Part shown: piece after piece, positions 1 to 10,708 of the stretch
How the letters are laid out: each line of letters opens with the position of its first letter
Position numbering within the stretch: the stretch's first letter is position 1
Assembly: GCA_026545225.1 (NCBI GenBank)
Contig: CM048846.1
Coordinates: 55,370,270 to 55,434,269, forward strand
Length of the DNA stretch: 64,000 bases
Direction of reading: 5' to 3'
Source of the DNA: Cornus controversa
Taxonomy: Eukaryota > Streptophyta > Magnoliopsida > Cornales > Cornaceae
Translations under genes and position numbers: made by a program
Notes under the pieces: model-generated
What the model was told of the DNA's origin: nothing
The model's database searches: none
The model's input: only the letters and a program-made list of their open reading frames with translations

Positions 1-185
1 AGCGGGACTTAAGGCAAGTTGATTCTTGCCTCTATCTCCTACGTATATATTTTAATTACGTTCGTTAATTTTACATATGTTCTCTTAATTGTTCATATGT
101 GGTATTTATATATATATATACAGGTGCTTATATATGTATATATGTGGTTATGGTATATATATGAGTATATACGTAGGATGTGAGT

Positions 186-230
<45 letters not shown>

Positions 231-702
231 TGTGTGTGTGTGTGTATTTATTTGGAATATGAAAGCATGTTAGATTTAAATGCTTTTGTACGTTCCGATA
301 TGTGTATGTGTAGATCGAGCCCATGTGAAGCATGGTAAATTATATATGTATATTTAGTTAGATGTTGCTTTGCATGCATAGGTGATTTTTATGCATGAGT
401 TGAGTATATGTAAATATATATGTGATTAGATATCTGGTGTAGTGGTAGAAATGCATACTAAATTGATTATAGCATTGAAGGGTATTTGAAAAGTATAAAA
501 TATGCTAAGTGTTATATATATTTTTATTACATATATGGGTGACAGGATATATATATATATGGGTGATTATATATGGTTGTTGGAATTCATGTTGTTTGCT
601 CGTAGTAAGTGCATGTTTGGAGTGATAGCAGGATTACATTTATGCTAATATACATGCATATGTGATTATATGCAGGATGTGACATATATGTGTTTATATG
701 TG
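1..702 (+). mobile_element. E1: left part of a long Gypsy-type LTR, interrupted
   Basis: AT-rich noncoding sequence that aligns by eye with about 34972-35640 inside solo LTR E2: same order of motifs, the same AGGCAAGTTGATTCTTGCC site, then TA/TG-rich tracts and repeated tatatgtg and atgcat words. The window opens about 1.75 kb into the LTR if E2 is the guide. The LTR resumes at 25563 after element A and ends at 26051 before a primer-binding site, so the orientation is +. The E1 and E2 tails differ strongly, so they are related subfamilies rather than recent sisters. No coding capacity is seen. Confidence 0.7.
188..245. repeat. (TA)n/(TG)n microsatellite
   Basis: About 19 TA dinucleotides followed by a short TG run, inside LTR E1. 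The related LTR E2 has a TA tract at the same relative place (about 35141-35181). Confidence 0.95.
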
Positions 703-2206
703 TGATAGGCGTTGAATGTTACGCATTCTAACATCTTAACTTATGTATTTTATTCTCTTAGTGATAGATTATTTTGTTATTTTACTTTATTTTAGTGTTT
801 TCTGTATTTTCAGGGCCTTAATGATTATTTCAGTTAAAACCATAATTTTGGGCTTTTAAAGAAGACATCCAAGATGGTTAAAGGAAGCCTATATAAAAGA
901 GATTCATTCAACTATTTATTTCAACTCAAATTAGCCCAAGGAAGAGGTCCAAGAGAATTACAGCTGCTTAAGAAGGTTTTGGGCCTGAAGCCCAAATCTA
1001 CGCATAATACAGTCTTAATCCCATTTTGGAAAACGGACCAGAAGTCTTATTTTTCAGTCTCAAATCGACTTAATTTTTGTGTGGGTTGAATGAAATTCGA
1101 TTTTCAAACTTTTGTATTTCACAAAAATTCTGTGAATCGGATTTATAGTGGGTCAAAAGTTGGGCCTAACGTCAGTAGGAAAAACCCACCTGATTAGTGT
1201 TGCGGGAAAACCTAATTAATTCCTAATTGGATTAGGACTTTGGTGTATTCTCTTGGGGCATAAAGTGAAGAATTGGAGGTTGAGTTGGGGGGTGATTACA
1301 GAGATTGGAGAGTCTGAGAGGGCTGAGGACAGAACGGAAGACATACTTTACAGAGCCATTGGAGAACAAAGTCATACGCATAATTCAGGAAGATGATGCC
1401 TTCTTCCTCAATAGTTGAAACTTCTTCTTCTACCATGAGCGGCTAGTTCATGCCCTAGGGTTTTGATGTAGCCCTAACAAAGCATCAATGGTTTGATTAT
1501 TTTAATTATTGGGGACCTTTATATACATGCATAGATTATGTAATTTAGAGGATTCTTATTATCGAATTGAGCAATAAAAGTTTTGTAAATTCAGTTTCAA
1601 TGATTTCTTATCTTGTCTTAGATATTTAGTTATTGTTATTGAACTCAATCTCTCTTATTTTCTGTGATCATGAGAGCGATTATTACACAATGGTAATCAC
1701 TGAATATATCATTGAAAGCTTTGATGGATTATGCCTAGAGAAGATGAACCATACTGTACCCTAGATTAGAGTAGTTAGGCAGATGGCCCATGCCAATCGA
1801 AGATAGTCCATGACTTAGCCTTAATCATATGTTATCTTTTTGACGGATGAAGGTGAGCTTGTAGCCATCGACACCACTTATGCATGATGTAATTCCCCAT
1901 AGTTGATTCAATTGACCATTGATTGTGGAGTTAGTGGTGAAGTCAAATACCCTAGATTTCTCTCATAGTATCTTCACTTTCTATTTACTTTGATTTATTT
2001 TATTTTACTTTTTAATTAGTTTAAAAATCAGAATTCTTTTCTCTTAAATTTAATTAGAATTAATTCTGTATTCCAACTCATCAGACCATAATCCCTGAGG
2101 TTCGACACCCCTTTCGATAGCCCTATTATGTAAGGAATTCATTCTATTGCGAAGTGTGGTAATTTTTAATTGATATACTTTTTGAGTCACACTCACACAC
2201 GAATCA
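703..2206 (+). repeat. A 5' LTR
   Basis: Starts TGATAGGCGTTGAATG and ends CACACACGAATCA, the same ends as the 3' LTR at 24059-25562, B's LTRs and solo LTR D. A TATA-like ctatataaaaga lies at 889-900 and is retained in the 3' LTR, but the matching site in B and D reads cctacatcaag. A candidate poly(A) signal AATAAA lies at 1573-1578. The LTR starts with TG and ends with CA, as expected. Confidence 0.92.
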
Positions 2207-2211
2207 ATTTT

Positions 2212-2229
2212 TGGCGCCGTTGTTGGGGA
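2212..2229 (+). other. A primer-binding site (tRNA-Asp type)
   Basis: The sequence tggcgccgttgttgggga starts six bases after the LTR end. It is complementary, with mismatches, to the 3' end of plant tRNA-Asp (CCCCGGCAACGGCGCCA). Athila elements are known to use this primer. Confidence 0.88.
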
Positions 2230-2317
2230 TTATCTATTTGAGTGATTAGATTTTTCAGAATCAATTTTAATTGGATTTTTAGTTTAGTAAATTTTTATAT
2301 TTTGTTTTTAATTTTGT

Positions 2318-2334
2318 TTTTGTTTTCTTTTCAG
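2318..2334 (+). promoter_or_regulatory. Candidate 3' splice site before the A gag start
   Basis: A pyrimidine-rich tract ends in TTTTCAG at 2334, 17 bases before the gag ATG at 2352. It fits a plant 3' splice site. In B the matching place reads ctttGAG, so the AG context has changed. No donor was identified. Confidence 0.3.
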
Positions 2335-2351
2335 GTGCTTTTGGCTAATAT

Positions 2352-3548
2352 ATGCAAGGTCGTCGTTCTGTAGCTGATCCTTTGATACCTCTTAATCCTG
2401 AGCCTGAACATACTCTTAGACAACAGAGGAACATCCCTGTTGATACCATTGTGCAAGAGGAAGAATTAATTGAAGACATGGTAGAAGAGAGGAATAACAA
2501 CCTTGTTCCTAATGCTGATGGAAAAAAGGCTAGATTGTTGAGGGACTACTATGTTCCTGAGACATGCACCTCACCAGCTGGTTTTCAACTACCTAATTTC
2601 ACAGCACAGAATTATGAGATCAAGTCCAGCATTATTCAGATGCTACCATCTTATTTTGGGCTGACTCAAGAAGACCATTACAAGCATCTGGATGACTTCA
2701 TTGAAGTGTGCTCAACTACCAAAATTCACAACTTCTCTGAAGATGTTTTCAGAATGAGACTTTTTCCATTCTCCCTGAAAGACAAAGCAAAGTATTGGTT
2801 CAATTATCTACCGACAGGTTCTATCACGACTTGGACTCAGATGCAACATGAGTTTCTCAAGAAGTATTTTCTGATAGGGAAGACCAATCAGTTCAGACGT
2901 GCTATCACTGGTTTCTCCCAACATGAGGGGGAACAATTTTATGAGACATGGGAAAGATTCAAGGACCTTCTTAGGAAGTGTCCCCATCATCAAGTTCCTA
3001 AGTGACAACTAGTGCAGAGTTTTCATGAAGTGCTGACAGAAGCCAACAGACAGATGGTTGATGCATCTTATGGAGGTACTTTTATGTTGAAGAGTGAAGA
3101 AGAGGCATGAACCTTATTCGAAAATCTTAGTGACAACTCTCTACAACATGTGTCCTCTACTCGTTCTAGCAGACCTGCCACTACAAGGAAGACTGATGGA
3201 ATTTTTGAGGTTGGTGTTTCAGAAACTATGCCAACTAATATTGATCTAATTACACAGAAGGTAGCAGCAATTATGGCTGCCAATCAAACTCCTTCTACTT
3301 CAAATCCTTCATTGTTAGGCCCTTGTGAATTTTGCTCTAGTCCTATGCATAATGTAAGCAATTGTCCTTCAATGGGGCAATTTTCTGATGTTCAACATGA
3401 GCAAGTCCAAGCTACATTCACTGGACCAATGAATCCTCCACGAGGTAATACTTACAATCCTACATGGAGGAATCATCCTGGTTTTTCTTATAGTAACCAA
3501 GGGGCAGCAATGCAACCATCATATCAACCTAGGACTTTTGTACCTTAA
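2352..3548 (+). pseudogene. A gag (capsid-nucleocapsid), broken by stops
   Basis: Retrotransposon gag, the capsid precursor of the virus-like particle. The ATG at 2352 is the first in frame after the primer site. The capsid core includes YEIKSSIIQMLPSYFGL, FIEVCSTTKIHNFSED and KAKYWFNYLP. A CCHC zinc knuckle (CX2CX4HX4C, beginning CEFCSSPMH) lies near 3326-3370, and a Pro/Asn-rich linker follows. The frame is shared with protease and RT downstream. In-frame stops at 3003-3005 and 3108-3110 both stand where B has Trp, so both are TGG to TGA changes. Another stop lies at 3546-3548. Sister element B lacks the zinc knuckle segment. Confidence 0.85.
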
Positions 3549-5612
3549 TAGCAATATCAAACACAAAGTCCTATGGCATAAAGAATTTCTGCTATTGAAG
3601 ACAAGCTGACACTTACCTTGTCCAAATTTGAAAAGGTTGATTCTCTGATAGAGACAGTGCAAGCTACTGCAGCAACAGTACAATCTACAGTTCAACTAGT
3701 GCACTCTCATTCTCAATCCATTGCCAAACTAGAATCTCAGTTTGGACAGCTTGCTACTTCATTAAGTAGAAGAGAAGAAGGGAAGCTCCCTAGTCAACCA
3801 GTTGTTAATCCTAGAGGGATGCAAGCTTCCACAAGCAACCCACACCATGAGCAAGTTCAAGCCATTACCACTTTGTGGAGTGGGAAAATAATTGATAATA
3901 AGGTGGGTGAGAAGAAAGAAGAAGAAAAAGTGACCACAAGTCCAAGTGCTGAAATTCCATATGAGCCCAAAGCTCCTTTCCCACAATGTTTCCTTGAAGC
4001 ATCTAAATTGGGGAACCAAGGGGACAAGCTGCATGACATGATGGTGGTGTTTCGACAAGTGAAGATTAATTTGCCACTCCTTGATGCCATCAAGCAAATT
4101 CCTCATGCTAAATTTTTGAAGGACTTGTGCACTCAGAAAAGGCGTTCTAAAAGCCATGTGCCAAAGAAAGTGATGCTGCCACAACAAGTGAGTTCTATAA
4201 TTCAGCAGTGCACTCCTCCCAAGTACAAAGATCCTGGTGCCCCAACTATCTCATGCATCATTGGGGAGCATTATGTTGATAAAGCTCTTCTTGATTTGGG
4301 TGCAAGTGTGAATTTGCTACCCTATTCAGTGTACTTACAATTGGGCTTGGGAGAATTGAAGCCTACCTCAGTGGTATTGCAATTTGCAGACAGATCAACA
4401 AAGCAACCCCGGGGAATCATTGAAGATGTGCTCATTAAAGTGGACAAGTTTTACTTTCCAGTTGATTTCAATGTACTTGACACTGAGCCAGTTCATAATC
4501 CGAAGAGGCACATTCCAGTGATCCTTGGTCGACCTTTCTTAGCTACAGTTGATGCTTGCATAAATTGTAGGTCGGGGATCATGGATATCTCGTTTGGCAA
4601 CATGAATGTCAACCTTAATGTGTTCAATGTTATCCAACACCCTCCAGATCAGAGTGATGTGTTCTGTATGGATGATATTGATGAATGTGTAGAGGAATTT
4701 GTGTCATCCTCTATATCTCGAAACTCCTTGGAGGTATGTAAGTCTCTTTATGACTTTGAGAAAATTAATGATGAAGAGTTGTGTGAAGAGGTGAATTTTA
4801 TGCTAAAAGTGGATGTTATTCAGAATACTCCGCCATGGAAAATTCTAATTGAGCCACTCCCTTCTCTCTCTAGCACTCCCCTAGTGCCTTCATTGGAGTC
4901 CCCTCCATCATTAGAGTTGAAGCCTTTGCTTGACAAGTTAAAGTATGTATTTTTGGGGGCACAGAAAACTCTTCTTGTTATAATTGCCTCTGATCTGACA
5001 GAAACTCAAGAGAAGTGCTTAGTAGAGGTCTTATATCAACATCGTGAAGCAATTGGGTGGAGTGTTGCTGATCTTAAGGGCATTGATCCCTCGATTTGCA
5101 TGCACAAAATTTATTTGGAAGAAGGATGTAAGTCGTCTAGAGAGGCATAGAAGCGACTAAACCCCAACATGAAGGAGGTGGTAAAGAAAGAGATTGTCAA
5201 GTTACTTGATGCAGGGATTATTTATCCAATTTCTGACAGCACCTGGGTGAGTCCAACACAAGTGGTTCCTAAGAAGTCTGGCCTTACCATTGTCCCTAAC
5301 TCTATGGGAGAGTTTGTTCCACAATGTACTGCCACAGGTTGGCGGGTTTGCATTGATTATAGAAAGCTTAATTCTATGACAAGGAAGGATCACTTTCCTC
5401 TTCTATTCATTGATCAAATACTTGAAAGGTTAGCTGGTCAGAGCTATTATTGCTTTCTGGATGGCTACTTTGGTTATAACCAAGTGGCTATGGATCTAGA
5501 AGATCAAGAGAAGACTACTTTCCCTTGTCCCTTTGGTACTTTTGCTTATCGTCGTATGCCATTTGGATTATGTAATGCTCCAGTGACATTCCAGAGGTGT
5601 ATGATGGCCATC
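3549..5612 (+). pseudogene. A protease and 5' half of reverse transcriptase
   Basis: Continues the gag frame. First comes a linker with a likely coiled coil (about 3618-3780, SIAKLESQFGQLATSLSRRE). The aspartic-protease-like domain follows with DLGASVNLLP near 4295, the Athila form in which DLGA replaces the usual DTGA, and then VILGRPFL. After that comes the RT N-terminal part: LLDAGIIYPISDSTWVSP, GWRVCIDYRKLN and YCFLDGYFGYNQVA, ending in the MPFGLCNAP block. The TAG at 5148-5150 stands where B has CAG (Gln). The frame is cut after the codon for Ile at 5612 by B and resumes at 17896 after the CCATC duplication. Confidence 0.88.
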
Positions 5613-7133
5613 TGATTCGTGTGTGAGTGTGACTCAAAAAGTATATCAATTAAAAATTTCCACACTTCGCAATAGAACGAATTCCTTGCAGAATAGGGCT
5701 ATCGAAAGGGGTATCGTACCTTAGGGATTATGGTCTAATGAGTTAGAATACTGAATTAATTCTAATTAAATTTATAAAGAAAATAATTCTGATTTTTAAA
5801 CTAATTAAAAAGATAAAATAAAATAAATCAAAGTAAATAAGATAATGAAGATAATATGAGAGAAATCTAGGGTGTTTGACTTCACCACTAACTCCACAAT
5901 CAATGATCAATTGAATCAACTATAGGGGAATTACATCATGCATAAGTGGTGTCGGTGGCTACAAGCTCACCTTCATCCGTCAAGAAGATAACATATAATT
6001 AAGGCTAAGCCATAGACTATCTTTGATTGGCATGGGCCATCTGCCTAATTACTCTAATCTAGGGTGCAGTATGGTTCATCTTCTCTAGGCATAATCCATC
6101 AAAGCTCATAACAATATATTCAGTGATTACCATTGTGTAATAATCTCTCTCATGATCACAGAAAATAAGAGAGATTGAGTTCAATAAAAACAACTAAATA
6201 TCTAAGACAAGATAAGAAATCATTGAGATTGAATTTACAAGACTTTTATTGCTCAATTCTATAATAAGAATCCTCTGAATTACACAATCTATGCATGTAT
6301 ATAAAGGTCCCCAATAATTAAAACAATCAAACCATTGATGCTTTGTTAGGGCTACATCAAAACCCTAGTGGATGAACTAGCCGCTCATGGTAGAAGAAGA
6401 AGCTTCAACTGTTGAGGAAGAAGACATCATCTTTCTAAATTATGCGTCTGACTTCGTTCTCCAATGGCTCTGCAATATGTTTCTGTTCTCTTCTCAGCCT
6501 CACAGACTCTCTCTGTCTAATCTCTCTGTAAGCTCCTCTCTGCTCTCTCAACTCAGCCCCCCAAGTCTTCACTTTATTCCCCAAGAGAATACACCAAAGT
6601 CCTAATCCAATTAGGAATAAATTAGGGTTCCCGCAGCACTAATCAGGTAGGTTTTTCCTACTGACTTCGGCCCAACTTTTGACCCACTAGAAGTCCGATT
6701 TACGGAATTTTTGTGAAATACAAAAGTGTGCAGAATCAAATTTCGTTCAACCTTATCGAGAATTATGTCGATTTGAGGCTCGAAAATAAGACTTATGGTC
6801 CGTTTTCCAAAACGATATTAAGACTGTATTATGCGCAGATTTGGGCTTCAGGCCCGAAACCTTCTTAAGCAGTTGTAATTCTCTTGGACCTCTTTCTTGG
6901 GCTGAATTGAGTTGAAATAAATGGTTGAGTGAATCTCCTTGATGTAGGCTTCATCTCACCATCTTGGATGTCTTCTTTAAAAGCCCAAAAGCTTGATTTT
7001 AACTGAAATAATCATTATGGCCCTGAAAATACATAAAACACTAAAACGAAATAAAATCACAAAATAATCTATCACTAAGAGAATAAAATACATAATTTAA
7101 GAGGCTAGAATGCGTAACATTCAACGCCTATCA
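5613..7133 (-). repeat. B 3' LTR
   Basis: Reverse complement of the family LTR: begins tgattcgtgtgtgag and ends aacgcctatca on the + strand. It is followed at 7134-7147 by cacccccaaactta, the complement of the purine tract (taagtttgggggtg read on -), which marks it as the 3' LTR. It pairs with 14920-17890. Confidence 0.92.
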
Positions 7134-8758
7134 CACCCCCAAACTTACATATTGCTAGTCCCTTAGCAATAGAATAAAAGAAAACTAAAACAAAAGAAAC
7201 TACTAAATACTAACTAAACTACCCAACTCCACTTTCGTGGGAGAAACGATTGTATTTAGCATATGCAACAAGCCTTTAAACCCCTAGGTTCCCCCTAGTG
7301 GACGAGTATAGTCTCGTGAGGGTTTCCAGAAATGTTACCTACAAACATTCAAAATTCTGTTTCAATATTAATTCAAGAAGAAGATTACAATATATAGTTT
7401 CTAACTTGCATTCAATAATAATTTCAAATATTCAAATTCTATAATTCAAATCAATGGTCCCCATGCATAATTCACATCAACATATATCAAAGTAATCAAC
7501 TCTAGCTCCCTCGTGTAAAGTGAACTAGCAATCATCTTATATAGCATAACCAAGCTCTGAATATATTAAAGCACATACCCCTTCAACTCACTAGCTCTCC
7601 TTATTGAAATCATACTTGCCAACATGCATACATGACTTTTCATTTTTTTTCAATTTTTTTTTTCTCATTGCTTTATTGGTTGTGCAATGTCTTGATCTAT
7701 TAAGCTTTCTGAAAGATCCATGTAGCAAGCTTTCAGTCAGTGACTCCCAAACCAGATGGCTTTAGGGCACTAGGCTTTAAGATACCCTGAAGACCTAATT
7801 ACTCGAATCAGTCAGGCTACAAATCAAGACAACCAATGCTCATCTTTTCTCACCCTTCCACTTTTGATGCGAACACTCCGTGCTTCCTGAGGCATAGAGG
7901 CCCGGTTACTCATGAAAAAGATCAAATTGATTTGCTTATTCATCACTTTTTTCTTTCTTTTTCATTGAAGTCAAGTAAAATACATCATTGGTACTCATTC
8001 TCAAGAGATACTAATTAATATCAAGCATATGTAACTCAATAACTCAAAACCATAGGTTTATACCCCACAAGACTATGTTAGTGTGTTTGTGCATGTAAGG
8101 AAACTAAAACTAATTACCCCAAAACATGTTATTGCAAACCATGATTAAAACCACTTAATTTAAACCACAGTTTCCAAAAATTTAAAACATACTCAAAAAT
8201 TGCAAATTAAGCACCTACATAAGGTATTAATCCCTTGAATAATGTCAAAACATTCTATCTAAAAATAAAACAAAAGAAAATAATAAACAAACTAAGAAAA
8301 TAAAATAAACAAAAATCCTAAAACAAAAAGAATTTTATACAAATTTCCCCCCATATTGCATTAAAGCAATCAAATAGGCATCGCCTCACCCCCAAACTTA
8401 AACTGTACATTGTCCTCAATGTACACCCAATAAAAGCATAGAGAAGAGTAAGAACGATAGTACCAGAAATCCGGAGTAGTGGAAAGAAAATAGAGGACAT
8501 CACTAGTATGAAGGCAATGGAAGCACACCCCGAAACTTGGATGTTAAAACCTGTCAAAACAAACCACTATACCCCAAAGATCAAGTGAAATAGTATGGGT
8601 GAAAATAAATATGAAAGAGAAAAATCCTAAATAAAATATTTTTTTTCATTTTTCAAATTTTCATTTTTTTTTAATAAAATCCTAACTACAGAAAGAAAAA
8701 TAAAAAGAAAAATAAAAACTAAAAATAAAATAAAATACAAAAGATGGTTACCTTCCTG
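7134..8758 (-). other. B 3' noncoding region and polypurine tract
   Basis: About 1.6 kb between the env-position ORF and the 3' LTR, AT-rich, with no long ORF on -. It corresponds to 22402-24058 in A, and landmark strings are shared (for example ctatactcgtccactaggg in A, 23881 onward). The purine tract is at 7134-7147. It is as long and as conserved as the coding part, and I see no function in it beyond plus-strand priming. Confidence 0.75.
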
Positions 8759-9821
8759 TCAAGGGTGTGGTGGTGACTGAGCATCTGGATCCAAGTTTGC
8801 TTGACACATCAGTGCACGCATCATCCTCCTCATCTCTAGTTGCTCTTGGTGAGTGTCACAAAAGTGATCCGCCATCTCTGTTCTCATTGCTCCAAACTGT
8901 GTGGAGACCTCTGTCTGTAGGGTGCCAAACTGGGCTGTCAATGACTCTCTGGTGCATATGAGATCGACTCAGGTTCCAGTCATGCGTGCCATAATGAAGA
9001 TCACGTGGAAAGGCAAGCTCGTCCTCATGGACTGCATACCCCTGTGCCACAAGCAACTGGTGAATAATAGTAGGGAATGGAAACTCCCAGTCACTTGCAC
9101 TGTCTGGTGCCTTGGCTACAACCTTGGAATAAAACTTCTCCATCTGGCCCCAGACAATCTGTGGGAATGACAGCCAATGCCCAAAATGTATAGCATATAA
9201 GGCTCTGAGGAACTCTTAACGTCTCTCGGTTTTATGTCCAATTGGACATACATTCTTGAGTAGAACAGCGTCAAGGAACCATAAATGATTTGGCATTGAA
9301 GATTTAGAAGCTGCATTCCTTTTCGGCCCGAAAAATTGGTTAGCACACAAACGTGCAACCACATTACCCACTGACAACTCGTCGGGTAAAGGAGTATAGA
9401 TATAAGATAAATCAGCTGGGCACTCATGAGGACAACCCATGGCAATGGCAATGGATGACATGTCCACCCGAACTATTGTTCCATCTACGGAAGAAGTAAG
9501 CACATCCCGCTCATCAGGTGTCGGCATTAAGTTCTGATAAAATACCTTGACAAGCCTCGGGTAAATGGTAGATGAGAGTGGAACAAAAATGGATGCTGAC
9601 CGACGACGACGGATGTCGGAAATCCCCCATCGTGTCTCGGGAAACATACCATAAAGTTCGGCTATGTCAAACGTGGTTTCAAAGTTCAACGCCCTTGGAT
9701 GCCATCTCTCTTGAATAGCTTTGCAGCGAGATCGTGAAGAACCTGTGGTCGGATCATGCCTCGCTCGGCGAGGATTACGTGAACTTGAAGCACCTTGGTG
9801 ACTTGCTCTTTTTGGTGCCAT
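8759..9821 (-). pseudogene. B env-position ORF (putative plant transposon protein), broken
   Basis: Starts MAPKRASHQGASSS at 9821 and reads FETTFDIAELYGMFPETRWG, CPHECPADLSYIYTPLP and SASDWEFPFPTIIHQLL, ending with a heptad-like QFGTLQTEVSTQFG and a C-terminus SPPHP. I associate this with the family annotated as putative plant transposon protein, often found downstream of Athila-type pol. No catalytic motif, signal peptide or clear membrane segment is visible, so an envelope function is not supported. The stop at 9216-9218 stands where A has CAA (Gln). A deletion near 8941 removes the acidic linker present in A and shifts the frame of the C-terminal coiled coil. It is separated from pol by a roughly 0.9-kb leader. 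Confidence 0.75.
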
Positions 9822-10708
9822 AGAAGTAGAAAAAGTGTGGTTGAGGAATTAAATCGAACACTTGGAGTGCACAATTAACTTGTACCCTTCAACCTCCTCT
9901 TTTCGGCAATTTTTCCACCCAAATCGAACAAATGAATGCACCAAATTGATCCCCCAAACTTGGTCTTCAAAAGCCCTCAAAAAGATTTGAACAATTTCTT
10001 CAAAGAAAAACTTCACTTACTTTATGTTGAACTTGGAAAAGTGAGATCTTCTTTTGAGAACTAGTGATTTTTGATCCAATTTGATGTTGAAGTTGATGAT
10101 GATCAATGTTGAATTCTTGTATAATAATCACCAATTGAAGAAAATAATCTTTCGGATGATGTAGGACTTGAATTGGAGTTCAAAGAGACTTAGGATGCAT
10201 GTGGTAGCAACGTAGGAGGATAAGGAGTCCATTTATAGAAGAAAGGCTCGGCCAGCCCCTCTATACCCTTGGGCGATCGATCCCCCTTGGAGTGGGCGAT
10301 TGATCGCCCACCTGCTGGTGGTGCTCCTCATGGAAAATCATGGGGCGATCGATCCCCCTCCTCTGGGGCGATCGATCCCCCTGCTGGATGCCTGTTGGAC
10401 CTCCATCGCCCAAGGTCGACCGAGACTTGATATTTTTGAGTCTCCATCGCCTAAGGTCGATCGAGAGCACTATTTTTCACCCGTCTTGAGTCCGAATACC
10501 TCGGTACACCTCTTGGCATCCTCCGGAAGCAACTTATACATCAAAAACTCGAAGAAAAAACATTAAAACGCAACTAGAATTGAAGAAAAATTTAAGAAAA
10601 CTAAAATTAAAAATTAAAAATAAAGAAAACTAAAGGAAATAAAGTATAAAAATACATACAGAACCTACAATTTAACGTCCGTAGGAGACGATTGACTCTC
10701 TGAAGGGA
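9822..10708 (-). other. B spacer between pol and env-position ORF
   Basis: Noncoding leader upstream of the env-position ORF in B's orientation. It corresponds to 20325-21189 in A. It holds the palindrome cluster at 10274-10378 and copies of GGTCGACC/GGTCGATC near 10419 and 10456. An A-rich stretch lies at about 10550-10650. A subgenomic promoter or splice site for the downstream ORF could be here, but I cannot point to one. Confidence 0.6.
10274..10378. repeat. B near-palindrome cluster (GGGCGATNNATC type)
   Basis: Four units: CGATCGATCC at 10274, the perfect near-palindrome GGGCGATTGATCGCCC with core CGATTGATCG at 10297-10306, then CGATCGATCC at 10346 and 10369. Flanking runs of G and C extend the arms. 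The cluster in A (20651-20739) is equivalent. Confidence 0.85.

Noticed and set aside
148..333. Small ORF rich in Ile-Tyr repeats near the window start
   Set aside because: Translation of the TA microsatellite.
2212..2229. tRNA-like sequences at primer sites
   Set aside because: Only 12-18 bases complementary to tRNA 3' ends are present. No cloverleaf or tRNA gene is seen.
6387..6605. A 72-residue + strand ORF, identical in protein to one at 17134-17352
   Set aside because: Both lie antisense in the two LTRs of B, so the identity follows from LTR duplication. The low divergence of this stretch is mildly odd, but no start context, domain or transcript evidence supports a gene.
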